DNA of 64,000 bases from Eurosta solidaginis (Eukaryota > Arthropoda > Insecta > Diptera > Tephritidae), in assembly GCF_040869045.1 (NCBI RefSeq), contig NC_090319.1, forward strand, positions 179,464,645-179,528,644. Direction: 5' to 3'. Shown here one piece after another: positions 1-9,639 of the stretch; the first letter of the stretch is position 1; each line of letters opens with the position of its first letter. The notes under the pieces were generated by a model, which worked only from the letters and a program-made list of their open reading frames with translations, was not told the origin of the DNA and ran no database searches. The position numbers were made by a program, and so were the translations under genes.

Positions 1-146
1 ACAAAATATCCAAAATAATCTAAGCTCGGTCGATTTGTCATCACCACTAGTTCGGAGGCTATAACTTTGCAAAAAAAGAAGGCTGAAAGTAAAGATACAT
101 CTTCAAGTAGATTGATTCACAAATCTTTTTCACCGAAGGTCAGGTT

Positions 147-533
147 GGTTTTCCTTTCCTTTGACTTACAACTGCTAAAAATAGCCAAAAATCCGGGAGT
201 GGTACCCAGAGACGTGTTTCGGCTCCAGGATCTCGATTCCGAAGTCGGAAACCCGATATGCCTGATAGTACTCGAGTGCAAGTTTTCATGTGGTTGTTGT
301 ATACACTAAAAAAATTGTGGGTAAAAGTGTTATGCGGAGAGGTGTTCGACGTAGAAACACTATGAATCTGGCCCCTGTTTTGGATGAACCTGGAGTCATT
401 TTTCGTTTTTTTGCGAATATCTCGAAAGGTTTCAGGTTTTCGACTTCGGATTCGAGACCCTGGAACCAAAACATGTCTCAGGGTATCACTCCCGAGCGAT
501 TTTTTAAGCAGTTGTAAGCTAAAGGAAACAAAT
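147..533. repeat. Foldback-like inverted repeat
   Basis: Two arms of about 120 bp, roughly 147-275 and 410-533, are imperfect reverse complements, about 75-80% alike by eye. Both contain the block CTTACAACTGCT and a later block like CCGAAGTCGGAAA. The loop is about 135 bp. No coding content is convincing: the short ORFs on both strands read through the palindrome. The element lies just upstream of a dead hAT gene. It could be a foldback/MITE or two converging copies of a longer repeat. Confidence 0.6.
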
Positions 534-602
534 ACCGTGAAGCTCATGTAGCAGTGAATTGTAATCCTTTCATAACAGGATCAGATACTTCATGCAATAC
601 GA

Positions 603-3428
603 ATGACCAATCGCAATGATAAATATGAAAATTCCACATCTTTAATTGTTGGAACCCAGGAAACATCAGCAGACAGTAAAATTGAGAAACAAAAAGAACT
701 GCCACCCATTTTACTACCATTGAAATATGACAAAGGTATTTATGATAACAACAATTTATTAGATAAAGAGATTATTGCAGCTCTATCATTAGCTGGTTCA
801 TGTCAACCTGACTAGTTTGACATGCCCGACAAAGAATTTCCAAAATCTAGTGATAATCGCCTATTTATCTCCTCATTTTATTATATGAACAATGAAAAGC
901 CTTTTATGAACAATGACCGAAGTAAATGGTTATCATATTCTGTGACAAAAAATACGGTTACTGCTTCTTTTTGTTGGCTATTTGGAGATGAATGTACTAA
1001 ACGCACTGTATGGTGCACTGGATCCACAGATTGGAAACATTTGTCAACATCTGCCATAGCGCACGGTCAAAGCAAATCACATCTTTTGAGCGCAATACCT
1101 GCTTCGTATTTTCGTAAAAGGTTAGATATTCGGCACGAACTTTATAAACAAATCATCGAAGAAGCAAAAAAATGGCGCACGGTTCTTAACATTTTTCTGG
1201 ATACTGTCAGAACCTTATCTGATTTAGGAGTCGCCTTACGAAGTCACAGAGAAAACTTATTGGAAGATAAGAATCCTGGCATTTATCTAAGTTTTATTCT
1301 AGCAAGCATATATTCAATGTTCCAAGCGCGTAAAATATTTCAGTAAAACGACTATTTTTGAATTGCTTAAGATATTAGCTACAGAAACCTGTCAAGCAAT
1401 CGTCAACGAATGTAAAAGTGCGAAATTTTTTGCATTAATATCAGACTCAACAACAGATGTCGCTCACCTAGATCAAATGGCTATTTTGGTAAGATATGTT
1501 GTGATTAACAAAGATATTTCAAACTCTCCTAAAGTTGTAATCAAAGAGAGTTTACTGCGCTTTGTCCGATTGAAAAAAGGAGATGCAACGTCCATTTGCA
1601 ATGAAAACACAGCAATCTTGTTTGAACAATTTAATTTTGGAAAAAAATATCTTTGTGGTCAAAGCTATGACGGTGCCCCTGTCATGTATGGGGGTAGCGA
1701 AGGTATTCAAGTGAAATTAAAATACTTTTTTCGACGACGGCAATGGATCATTTCTACCGTATATTCACTTTCTCAGTCATCAAATGAACTTGGTTTTGAT
1801 TCATGCAGCAGAAAAAAAAATGCAAGTTCCTCAATCAAAGTTTTTTTCGCCACAATTGAAAGGATTTTTGTATAATTCGCTCACTCACATCGACGGTGGG
1901 AAGAAATTTTGAAAGAGAAAGCGAAAGTTCTTCACGAACCTCTAACGATTTTGGCATCAAGCTTCTAAAAGAATTGAAGAAAGAATATTTGGTTTAACTA
2001 ATAAATCTGAAGAGGACGCATCATATGATCGAATTGGTGAGGAATTTGTCATTGGTGAAATAATACTACACGTTAAAGGATTGAGTAGAACACGTTGGTC
2101 ATCTCGAATTAAAGCTGTGGAAGCGATAATACAAAATTTTGAATGTATCGTTAACTGCCTGGGGAATGAAATTTCAAGAGTCGGAGCATCTGGGGAAGAT
2201 ATCATCAAAGCTCAATCGATGAACTGGATTTTTACTAAACTTGTTGTGGGGAATTCAGTTCTTAGCGCAATCAATTCTGTCCAAATTCGATTACAAAAAA
2301 AGGAACTCGACTTAATTAAGGCAAGGTGCACACGAGGCTACGCGTCATAACGCGTACAAGCTATTTCATATAGCTACAATTCCTCTACGCTTCAATATCT
2401 GCATACGTAGCTACTTCCAAGCGTCGCTACAAAAAAAAAATATTTCTAAAAAAATTAAACAATTTAATTTATGGTGTATAATTGCCATTATACAAAAGTT
2501 GATTGTGTGTGACATTAAAAAGGAAAGTTTTCACCACCGCGCATAAGTAAAAAAAGAAATGTCACAAGTTTGCAAACGAGAAATTGTAAACAAACATCTT
2601 CTTGCTCTTTTTAGGCGTATTTACGCCTAGCGACCAACATTGCTGTACGCTTAGCTACATGAAAGTTTCATGCTTTGTCGCTTTCATGCAGCTGACGCCT
2701 TGTACGCAGCTTTCCATTCAAGTACATTTGTTTGACATCAAAGCGTACAGATGTCATCTGCAACGTCTAATATGCGTCTAGGACGCGTAGCCTCGTGTGC
2801 ACCTTGCCTAAGGCGCAGCGATGCATGGCAGCGGTCATAAAAAATTGAGAGATCTGAGAGATGAACGAACGTATGAAAATTTCGTGCTGACAGCGAGGCA
2901 CAAATGGCTAGAAGTGGGCTAGGAAAATGCTCATTTTCCCATTGTCAGAAAACATAAAGGCAAGAAAATGTTCGGTGAGAAGACTGCCGATTCAGCATTA
3001 GAATCTCATGCAAGTGAAGTGAGCGGAAGGATTCAAAGAAATAAACCTCGTTTTCGGGTTTTTAATGCCTGGAAATTTCAAAAATCTTCATCAGGATGAC
3101 TTGAAAAGCTGTGTTATTACTTTATCAAAAATGTACTCAGACTTTTTCACTTCTGATTTGAAAAATGAGCTTTGTCGGTTTTACTGACATGTATTTTACA
3201 GAAAATCGGGATTTTACTGACGACAGGCCATTACAGTATTTGGAGTTTGTAGTTGCAAATAATATGATGGACAGTTTTCCTGAATGCTGCAGTTTATTTC
3301 GACTGTTCTTAACTTTTCCTATCGGTTCAGCTAGAACCGAACGAGTCATGAGTTCGTTGAAAATTGTTAAAAAATATTTACAATTGAATTATTTGCTGAA
3401 CGTAAAGCTAGGCGTGTATTCAAAGTGA
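603..3428 (+). pseudogene. ZMYM1/DUF4371-like hAT transposase, dead
   Basis: Remnant of a hAT-type transposase of the group annotated as zinc finger MYM-type protein 1-like. At 822-1346 a TTF-type zinc-finger region is visible (KWLSYSVTKNTVTASFCWLF, then TGSTDWKHLS). At 1363-1740 the DUF4371-like core follows (ALISDSTTDVAHLDQMAILV and QSYDGAPVM). At 3165-3400 the C-terminal hAT dimerisation block appears (LTFPIGSARTERVMSSLKIV). Several frame changes and stops separate these pieces, and a 0.49 kb MITE splits the gene at 2319-2809. The order and strand are those of one gene. It would have encoded DNA-binding transposase but cannot now make a full protein. Family assignment is from motifs only. 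Confidence 0.75.
2319..2809. mobile_element. MITE with 27 bp terminal inverted repeats
   Basis: The ends are perfect reverse complements over at least 27 bp, starting AGGCAAGGTGCACACGAGGC at 2319 and closing with its complement at 2783-2809. The interior is AT-rich and non-coding, with many short CGTAGC/TACGC words. It sits inside the hAT pseudogene, whose reading frame ends at the left boundary and resumes as hAT-like sequence to the right. A target duplication is ambiguous because TAAGGC occurs at both edges. Superfamily is not assignable by eye. Confidence 0.75.
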
Positions 3429-4530
3429 CATAATTCAATGTTTACCATTCTATTAATATTAATTATCTGGGAAGCCTAATAAATTGAACTCATACAAATT
3501 ATGATTGTTTATGTTTGTATCTATGATTAAAATTACTTTTGATTACTACAGTAAATTTTTTTCACTACGAAAGAGGGTCCGCTAGATACCATGCCGACCG
3601 ACCCTTTTTCCTTAAAACCGCCACTGGACATTATGTGCCAGACCTTTCAGTATATACCTTTTTGAGTCCACTGAAAGCTTTCGTGGTATATCCCTAACCT
3701 AGCATAATCATCATCTGTAATCATCGTTCGTGAAGTCATCTGTATCGATGAATGACTTCCGTATAAGTTTTCAATATTTTTAGTCTCACCGTAAGAAATC
3801 GATATGCATTTTTGCCAGTAATTGTTGGAGGAAATTGAAGCGGTATTTAACGATTTTTATCATATATATTTTCAGGGTTGGTTTAACTACTGTATCTTTT
3901 CCTTTACAAACCCTGCAAGTTGAAGATAATTGGAAACTACGACAGTTGTACAGTAGCCGCTGTGATATATCTTTCTTTGTCTGCCATAACCGCACTTGCA
4001 ACGGGAACAGTTTGGTTTCCATAAAAATATCAACGAGCAAACGATAGTGGTCGACAAGAACGCTTATTTAATATTTGCGCACTCAGACGCGACAAGCTGA
4101 ATTTCTCACCTTCTATCATCCTTTTGTATTCCACAGACGACAAATGGAGTCAAAAGCGCAAGTATTGTTCACAGATAGGAGTGAGCCCTGGAATTTTATA
4201 GGCTTGCATAAATTTCCATTTCGTATCATTGGCAAACCAATTTTGTTTAAATTTTTCCCAAATTATTAAATAAATTATAAAATTTAAAATTGCTTCAAAT
4301 AAATGTTTTCATACATTTAAAGCAATACAGGCAATCCCCGATAAACTTATACAAATAGACAAAATTGGTTAATTCGATGTAGTTCTATAAATAGAACAAA
4401 AACAGCAAAAATACCAAGTTTCTTTGAAAACCGCCTTACCACCAAGCATAACTTTAACATAAAATTACATACGAAGTATGCAGTGTGTAAAAGATTAAAT
4501 ATGCAGAGAAGGCAATTGGGAAGAACTTTA
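3429..4530. other. Intergenic, nothing recognised
   Basis: AT-rich sequence with only short unrelated ORFs on both strands. No domain, long repeat or RNA gene was recognised. It may hold older element fragments too diverged to see by eye. Confidence 0.5.
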
Positions 4531-4544
4531 CAACAATTAAGGCA

Positions 4545-4625
4545 TGACGTGGCTGACTGCGTTTGTAACATTTTCAACTATCGTAGGAGTGCGGGTTCAA
4601 ATTCCACTCCCAGGAGAAAAGGCTT
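4545..4625 (+). repeat. tRNA-like (SINE head) remnant
   Basis: The segment has a plausible Pol III B box (GGTTCAAATTCC, about 4593) and a weak A-box-like stretch near 4550, in the order and spacing of a tRNA-derived SINE head. The acceptor stem does not close, so this is not a functional tRNA. Confidence is limited because only the B box is strong. Confidence 0.35.
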
Positions 4626-4730
4626 TAAACAGATTTACAAGATATAATCGAAAGAGCTGTCGCCTTGTCCGTCCTGATGTCACGTTGTATAAATTTTTCC
4701 CAAATTACTAAATAAATTTTGAAGCTATTT

Positions 4731-5970
4731 TTAACACGCTTTTATTAGCTTGGCCTGTATGTACCGTAATCTTTCAGCTTAATTTTCAAAGGTTTCTAGA
4801 AGTCTGATTAATTTGAAACTTTGCATACGTATCAAGGACCGATGACAATGCATTAATGTGGTGGTGTGGTGACATAAGGTCAACGGGCATAAGGTCAGTT
4901 GGCCTTATTATTACTTTGAATGGCCATACATTTGATTGAAACTTTGCACACGTGTCAAGGCTCGATGACAATGCATTGTGATGGTGCGGTGACATAAGGT
5001 CAATTGACCTTATTACACCTTTGAATGGCCATAAGTTTGATTGAAACTTTGCACACGTATCAAGGCTCGATGACAATGCATTAGTGTGATGGTGTGGTGA
5101 CATAAGGTCAACAGCCAATTGGCGTTATTACCACTTTGAATGACCATAAGTTTGATTGAAACTTTGCACACGTATCAAGGCTCGATGACAATGCATTAAT
5201 GTGATGGTGCGGTGACATAAGGTCAATTGGCCTTATTACACCTTTGAATGGCCATAAGTTTGATTGAAACTTTGCACACGTATCAAGGCTCGATGACAAT
5301 GCATTAATGTGATGGTGCGGTGACATAAGGTCAATTGGCCTTATTACCACTTTGAATGGCCACAGGTTTGATTGAAACTTTGCACACGTATCAAGGCTCG
5401 ATGACAATGCATTAATGTGATGGTCTGGTGACATAAGGTCAACGGCCGTAAGGTCAATTGGCGCTATTACCACTCTGAATGGCCATAAGTTTGATTGAAA
5501 CTTTACACACGTATCAAGGCTCGATGACAATGCATTAATGTTATGGTGCGTTGACATAAGGTCAACGGCCATAAGGTCAATTGGCCTCATTACCACTTTG
5601 AATGTCCATAAGTTTGATTGAAACTTTGCACATGTATCAAGGCTCGATGACAATACATAAACGTGATGGTGTGGTGACATAAGGTCAACGGCCATAAGGT
5701 CAATTGGCCTTATTACCACCTTGAATGGCCATAAGTTTGATTGAAACTTTGCACACGTATCAAGGCTCGATGACAATGATGTGACATAAGTTTAACGGAC
5801 ATAAGGTCAATTGAACTTATCACCACCCCAAATGGCCACAGATTTGAAACCTAGCACATAATGCGAAAACGCATTCCTTTATTAATGATACAAGTGGATG
5901 CATGGCACATCTACGAAAGAGCATACTGGAGCCCTTTTTAACAAGCTTTTATTAGCTTGGCCTGTATCTA
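4731..5970. repeat. Tandem array (105-123 bp units) between direct repeats
   Basis: The anchor GATGACAAT recurs at 4841, 4964, 5069, 5184, 5292, 5400, 5523, 5646 and 5769, giving spacings of 123, 105, 115, 108, 108, 123, 123 and 123 bp. The 15 bp difference between long and short units is one extra CATAAGGTCAACGGC-type block. The array is flanked by near-identical ~30 bp direct repeats (AAGCTTTTATTAGCTTGG type) at about 4731-4763 and 5937-5970. Minus-strand ORFs of 110 and 222 aa (4786-5118 and 5108-5776) read through it because most units are multiples of three. I treat them as by-products. Confidence 0.85.
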
Positions 5971-6046
5971 CCTATGTATCTATGTATCCATGTATGTATG
6001 TAACGGAATGTGGAGTGGAGCCGAGAGCCCCAGTAATGTAGAGCTC

Positions 6047-6911
6047 CTAACTCCGTTGCACCTTTTGAAGCATTTTAAGATAGGTACTTTTAGCTAGTGC
6101 AGGCCACCAGACCAAGGTACCATAAAGACGAATCGGGCGCACAATGGCTGTGTAAATCCAGTAGGTCACCTTAGGGGAGAATCCCCAGGAGGTGCCAATG
6201 GCCCTCTTGCAGGTGAACAGCTCTTCTGCTGCCTTCTTGGATCGCTCCACTATATGGTCACTTCATAATAGCTTCCTATCCAGAATGACTCCCAAATACT
6301 TGACTTGATCGCTAAAGGCTAAGAATGTACCCCCAATTCTTGGCGGTGTAAGATTTGGAACTTTGTAACTCCTCGTGAAGAGGACAAGCTCGGTTTTATC
6401 CGGGTTGACTTCCAAACCTTTGGCGGGTTGTACTCTTGGAGCAGCTCCAGTATGTCAGCTGGGTCCGTTGGCGTCACTGGAACGCAGGCTCTAGCCCTTG
6501 GTCGTGAGGGGATATCACGCGCCTCCACTACCTTGAGGCGCGCGCCCGGATATACCACCCCTATCAGCGTGATGGTGGCCCTATAGAGGTTTACCGACCT
6601 GGCGTCGTCACAGGCAATTAGCTTGACATTGCCCTGGAACCACCCTGCAACGGTGTAAGATGGCGGTGGACCAGGGTTGTCTTTCTTAACTTTAACGGCC
6701 ACGGTAGCGAGCGCGGCCTCGATCCACTTCCACTGTTGTTTCGGGATCCTGCCGTCTTCGCTGCTATCGTCTATAATGCCAATGATGTGCTGACCCTTGG
6801 CAATTTCGGCGAAAGACCGCGTCCAGCCTCCCTACGTCTTGACCCTTTTCGGTGCCGTGGGGTTGGTTTCATCCATGGACCGCTGGCGTTTCGAGGTTTC
6901 ATCACTCTCGA
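6047..6911 (-). pseudogene. LOA-type LINE fragment: ORF1 joined to RT
   Basis: On the minus strand 6911-6408 encodes an ORF1 protein resembling the DUF4780 gag-like domain of dipteran LOA-clade LINEs (TVAGWFQGNVKLIACDDARS; later PADILELLQEYNP), with one in-frame stop at 6832-6834. It then runs without an intervening endonuclease or RT N-terminus into the RT thumb region (VNPDKTELVLFTR, then SPKVTYWIYTAIVRPIRLYG to 6047). A large internal deletion has therefore joined ORF1 to the C-terminal half of RT. The 3' end at about 6040 has no poly(A). The element is non-functional. A better preserved relative lies at 14290-17480. Confidence 0.7.
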
Positions 6912-6942
6912 CTAAAACTTCTAAAATTGTTTGAACTAAAAA

Positions 6943-7434
6943 ATTAAAAATAAATAATAGTTTAAAAAAACTAAAAAACAAGCTTTTATAGCTAACCGAA
7001 CTAAAAAATAGAAAATAATTTTCAATTAAAAAGAGATTATATAACAGTAGTAGAAGGTCAAACAATAATTTATAGTTAATCACCTCAAAATAAAATTATA
7101 ATAAAACTTAAGTTATTAACAGAATAATTTAATTCACAGTAAAGAGCGTGGGGTGCTTGATATTGAATGTTACAATCATTCTATTCGCAACTATCTGAGA
7201 GGAAAGATATGAAATGTAGTCAAATGCACCCCGCGCTTTTTAATCTGAATTAAATTATTCTGTTAATAACTTAAATTTTATTATAATTTTATTTTGAGGT
7301 GATTAACTATAAATGATTGTTTGACCTTCCACTACTGTTATATAAACTCTTTTTAATTGAAAATATTTCCTATTTTTTAGTTCGGTTAGCTATAAAAGCG
7401 TGTTTTTTAGTTTTTTTAAACTATTATTTATTTA
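6943..7434. mobile_element. Long-TIR MITE (~205 bp arms)
   Basis: About 205 bp at 6943-7150 is repeated in inverted orientation at 7226-7434, roughly 93% alike by eye. Outer ends begin AAATAAATAATAGTTTAAAA. The central spacer is about 75 bp and the inner ends carry a GGGGTGC motif. There is no coding capacity. It lies just upstream of the LOA ORF1 fragment on the minus strand. The arms are too long for a classic short-TIR MITE and resemble foldback or MULE-type non-autonomous elements. Confidence 0.8.
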
Positions 7435-7654
7435 TGTCATAAAAATTGGGGCATTTTTCGAAGTATGACAAGATAATTTTTTTTTTTGTAACTTGTTTTG
7501 CGTGTTTTTTATAACTCCAAGGATTTGCAAGCTGTTATTCTTTCGGAGTTGAACATTATCTGTTGGCATGGCGGAAAGGTCCTCTATTATTGAGTGCTGA
7601 ACCGTTGGCTCCAAACTTTTCAGAATATGGTGCAGTCTGCAGTTTTTTTGCATC
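7435..7654. other. Spacer, nothing recognised
   Basis: A short AT-rich stretch between the long-TIR MITE and repeat copy 1. Nothing was recognised in it. Confidence 0.4.
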
Positions 7655-9034
7655 TACTTTTCCGCCCCATGTCCGTCCGTCCGTAAACACAATAACTTGA
7701 GTAAATTTTGAGGTATCTTGATGAAATTTGGTATGTGGGTTTCTGGACGCTCATCTCGGATGAAAATGAACGAAATCGGACTACAAACACGCCCACTTTT
7801 TCGATATCGAAAATTACGAAAAACCGAAAAAGTGCGATAATTCATTACCAAAGATGGCTAAAGCGATAAAACTTGGAAGGTGGGTTGACCTTATGACAGA
7901 AAATAGAGAATCAGTATAATTTTGGACAATGAGCGTGGCACCGCCCACTTTTAAAAGAAGGTAATTTAAAAGTTTTGCAAGCTGTAGTTTGGCAGTCGTT
8001 GAGGATATCATGATGAAATTTGGCACGCACGTTACTCCTATTACTATATGAGTGCTAAACAAAATCGGATGACGAACACGCCCACCTTTGAAAACAATTT
8101 TTTTAAGTCAAATTTTAACAAAAAATTTAATATCTTTACAGTATATAAGTAAATTATGTCAACATTCAACTCAAGTAATGACATGGTGCAACAAAATACA
8201 TAAACAAAAGAAAATTTCAAAATGGGCGTGGCTCCGCCCTTTTTCATTTAATTCGTCTAGAATACTTTTAATGCCATAAGTCGAACACAAATTTACAATC
8301 CTTGTGAAATTTGGTAGGGGCATAGATTCTACGACGATAACTGTTTTCTGTGAAAATCGGCAAAATCGGTTGAAGCCGCGCGCCCAGTTGTTATGCACGA
8401 TCGACCGTCTGTCCTTCCGCTTGGCCGTTAACACGATAACTTGAGCAAAAATCGATATATCTTTACTAAGCTTAGTTCACTTACTTATCTGAACGCACTT
8501 TATCTTGGTATAAAAAATGGCCGCAATCCACGCCCACTTTTTCGATATCGAAAATTACGAAAAATGAAAAAATGCTATAATTCTATACCAAATACGAAAA
8601 AAGGGATGAGACATGGTAATTGGATTTACCATATTAAGTAGAAGAAAATGAAAAAGTTCTGCAGGGCGAAATCAAAAGCCCTTGGAATCTTGGCAGGAAT
8701 TCTGTTCGTGGTATTACATATATAAATAAATTAACGGTACCCACAGATGATGCTCTGGGTCACCCTTTTGGTCGATATCTCGAAAACGCCTTCACATATA
8801 CAACTAACACCTTTATTTGATACCCATATCGTACAACACACATTCTAGAGTCACCCCTGGTCCACCTTTATGGCGATATTCCGTAATGGCTTCCACCTGT
8901 AGAACTATGGTCCACTACCTTTTAAAATACTCTTTAATACCCTCCATGTGAAACCCACGTCATACAAACACATTCCACCTCTCATCTGAGTATGTATTGT
9001 TCGTTTACACCCGAATTTAGCCTTCCTTACTTGT
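7655..9034 (-). repeat. Interspersed fly repeat, copy 1 (truncated)
   Basis: Member of a repeat family with five copies in this window. In this orientation it runs from CCATGTCCGTCCGTCCGTAA through several CCACGCCCACTTTTTCGAT-type blocks to the terminus TTAGCCTTCCTTACTTGT at 9034. It lacks the CTCAGCTGAGCAGAGCTC end seen in copies 2, 4 and 5, so it is truncated on the left. It contains only about two of the ~125 bp internal units (near 8774 and 8872). No protein domain or terminal inverted repeat is visible and the class is unknown. ORFs in it are chance. Confidence 0.8.
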
Positions 9035-9329
9035 TTTTTTTTATGTTAGGCTGAGCTCATTAGAAAAAGTTGTCATGCCTGACATTACTTTAATTTTTAG
9101 TTGGTTGGGTTCGTTGTACCCATTGTATCTGTAACAATCCATTAAAAATCCTAACTCGATTTAAGATAAAGGTGATATTTAGACTAACTAATAGAAATCT
9201 GTCGCAGATTCCTTAATATTGTTTATTGTCTCTCCTTTTTCGATTCTTGACTGTTTCATTTCCTTTTCTTGCATAATCAATGTTTCGCTCACATACGATT
9301 TCAATGAATCGTTATGGTCATCATCATTT
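9035..9329. other. Spacer, nothing recognised
   Basis: AT-rich sequence without a recognisable gene or repeat. Confidence 0.4.
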
Positions 9330-9334
9330 TTACT

Positions 9335-9639
9335 ATAAGCCTTCGCTTAGAAGAAGTTTGCCCTCAATATATTTAATGTGTATCAGTATGCACTTACATA
9401 TCTATAAGCTTAAACCAATGTTCTGATTGTTCCCTATTTTTTATCAAGGAAAATTCTGATTCTACAGCTGCAGATGTTTTCATAATTTTTGACTGTTTGA
9501 ACCGTGAGAGTCTAACAGCAGTCCATAAAGGTACGTAAGAGTAGAGAACTCTAAGTTTTCTAGGCAGCTCTAAATTATAGTATGCACTACTTGCTCCAGT
9601 GGTACACTTTTTAGCGATGTTTTCACCCTCGGTAAATAA
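9335..9639 (-). pseudogene. MULE-like transposase 3' part, duplicate copy
   Basis: The minus strand encodes EGENIAKKCTTGASSAYYNL, a PLW block and TSAAVESEFSLIKNREQ. This is a second copy of the segment at about 12168-12447, in the same orientation. It is cut at its 5' side by the CACTG element, whose left end begins at 9640 immediately after TAAATAA. The rest of this duplicate continues on the other side of that element at 12083. Function is lost. Confidence 0.7.

Noticed and set aside
4786..5776. 110 aa and 222 aa minus-strand repeat-protein ORFs
   Set aside because: They simply follow the tandem DNA array. The frame is open because most units are multiples of three, and a 115 bp unit breaks it.
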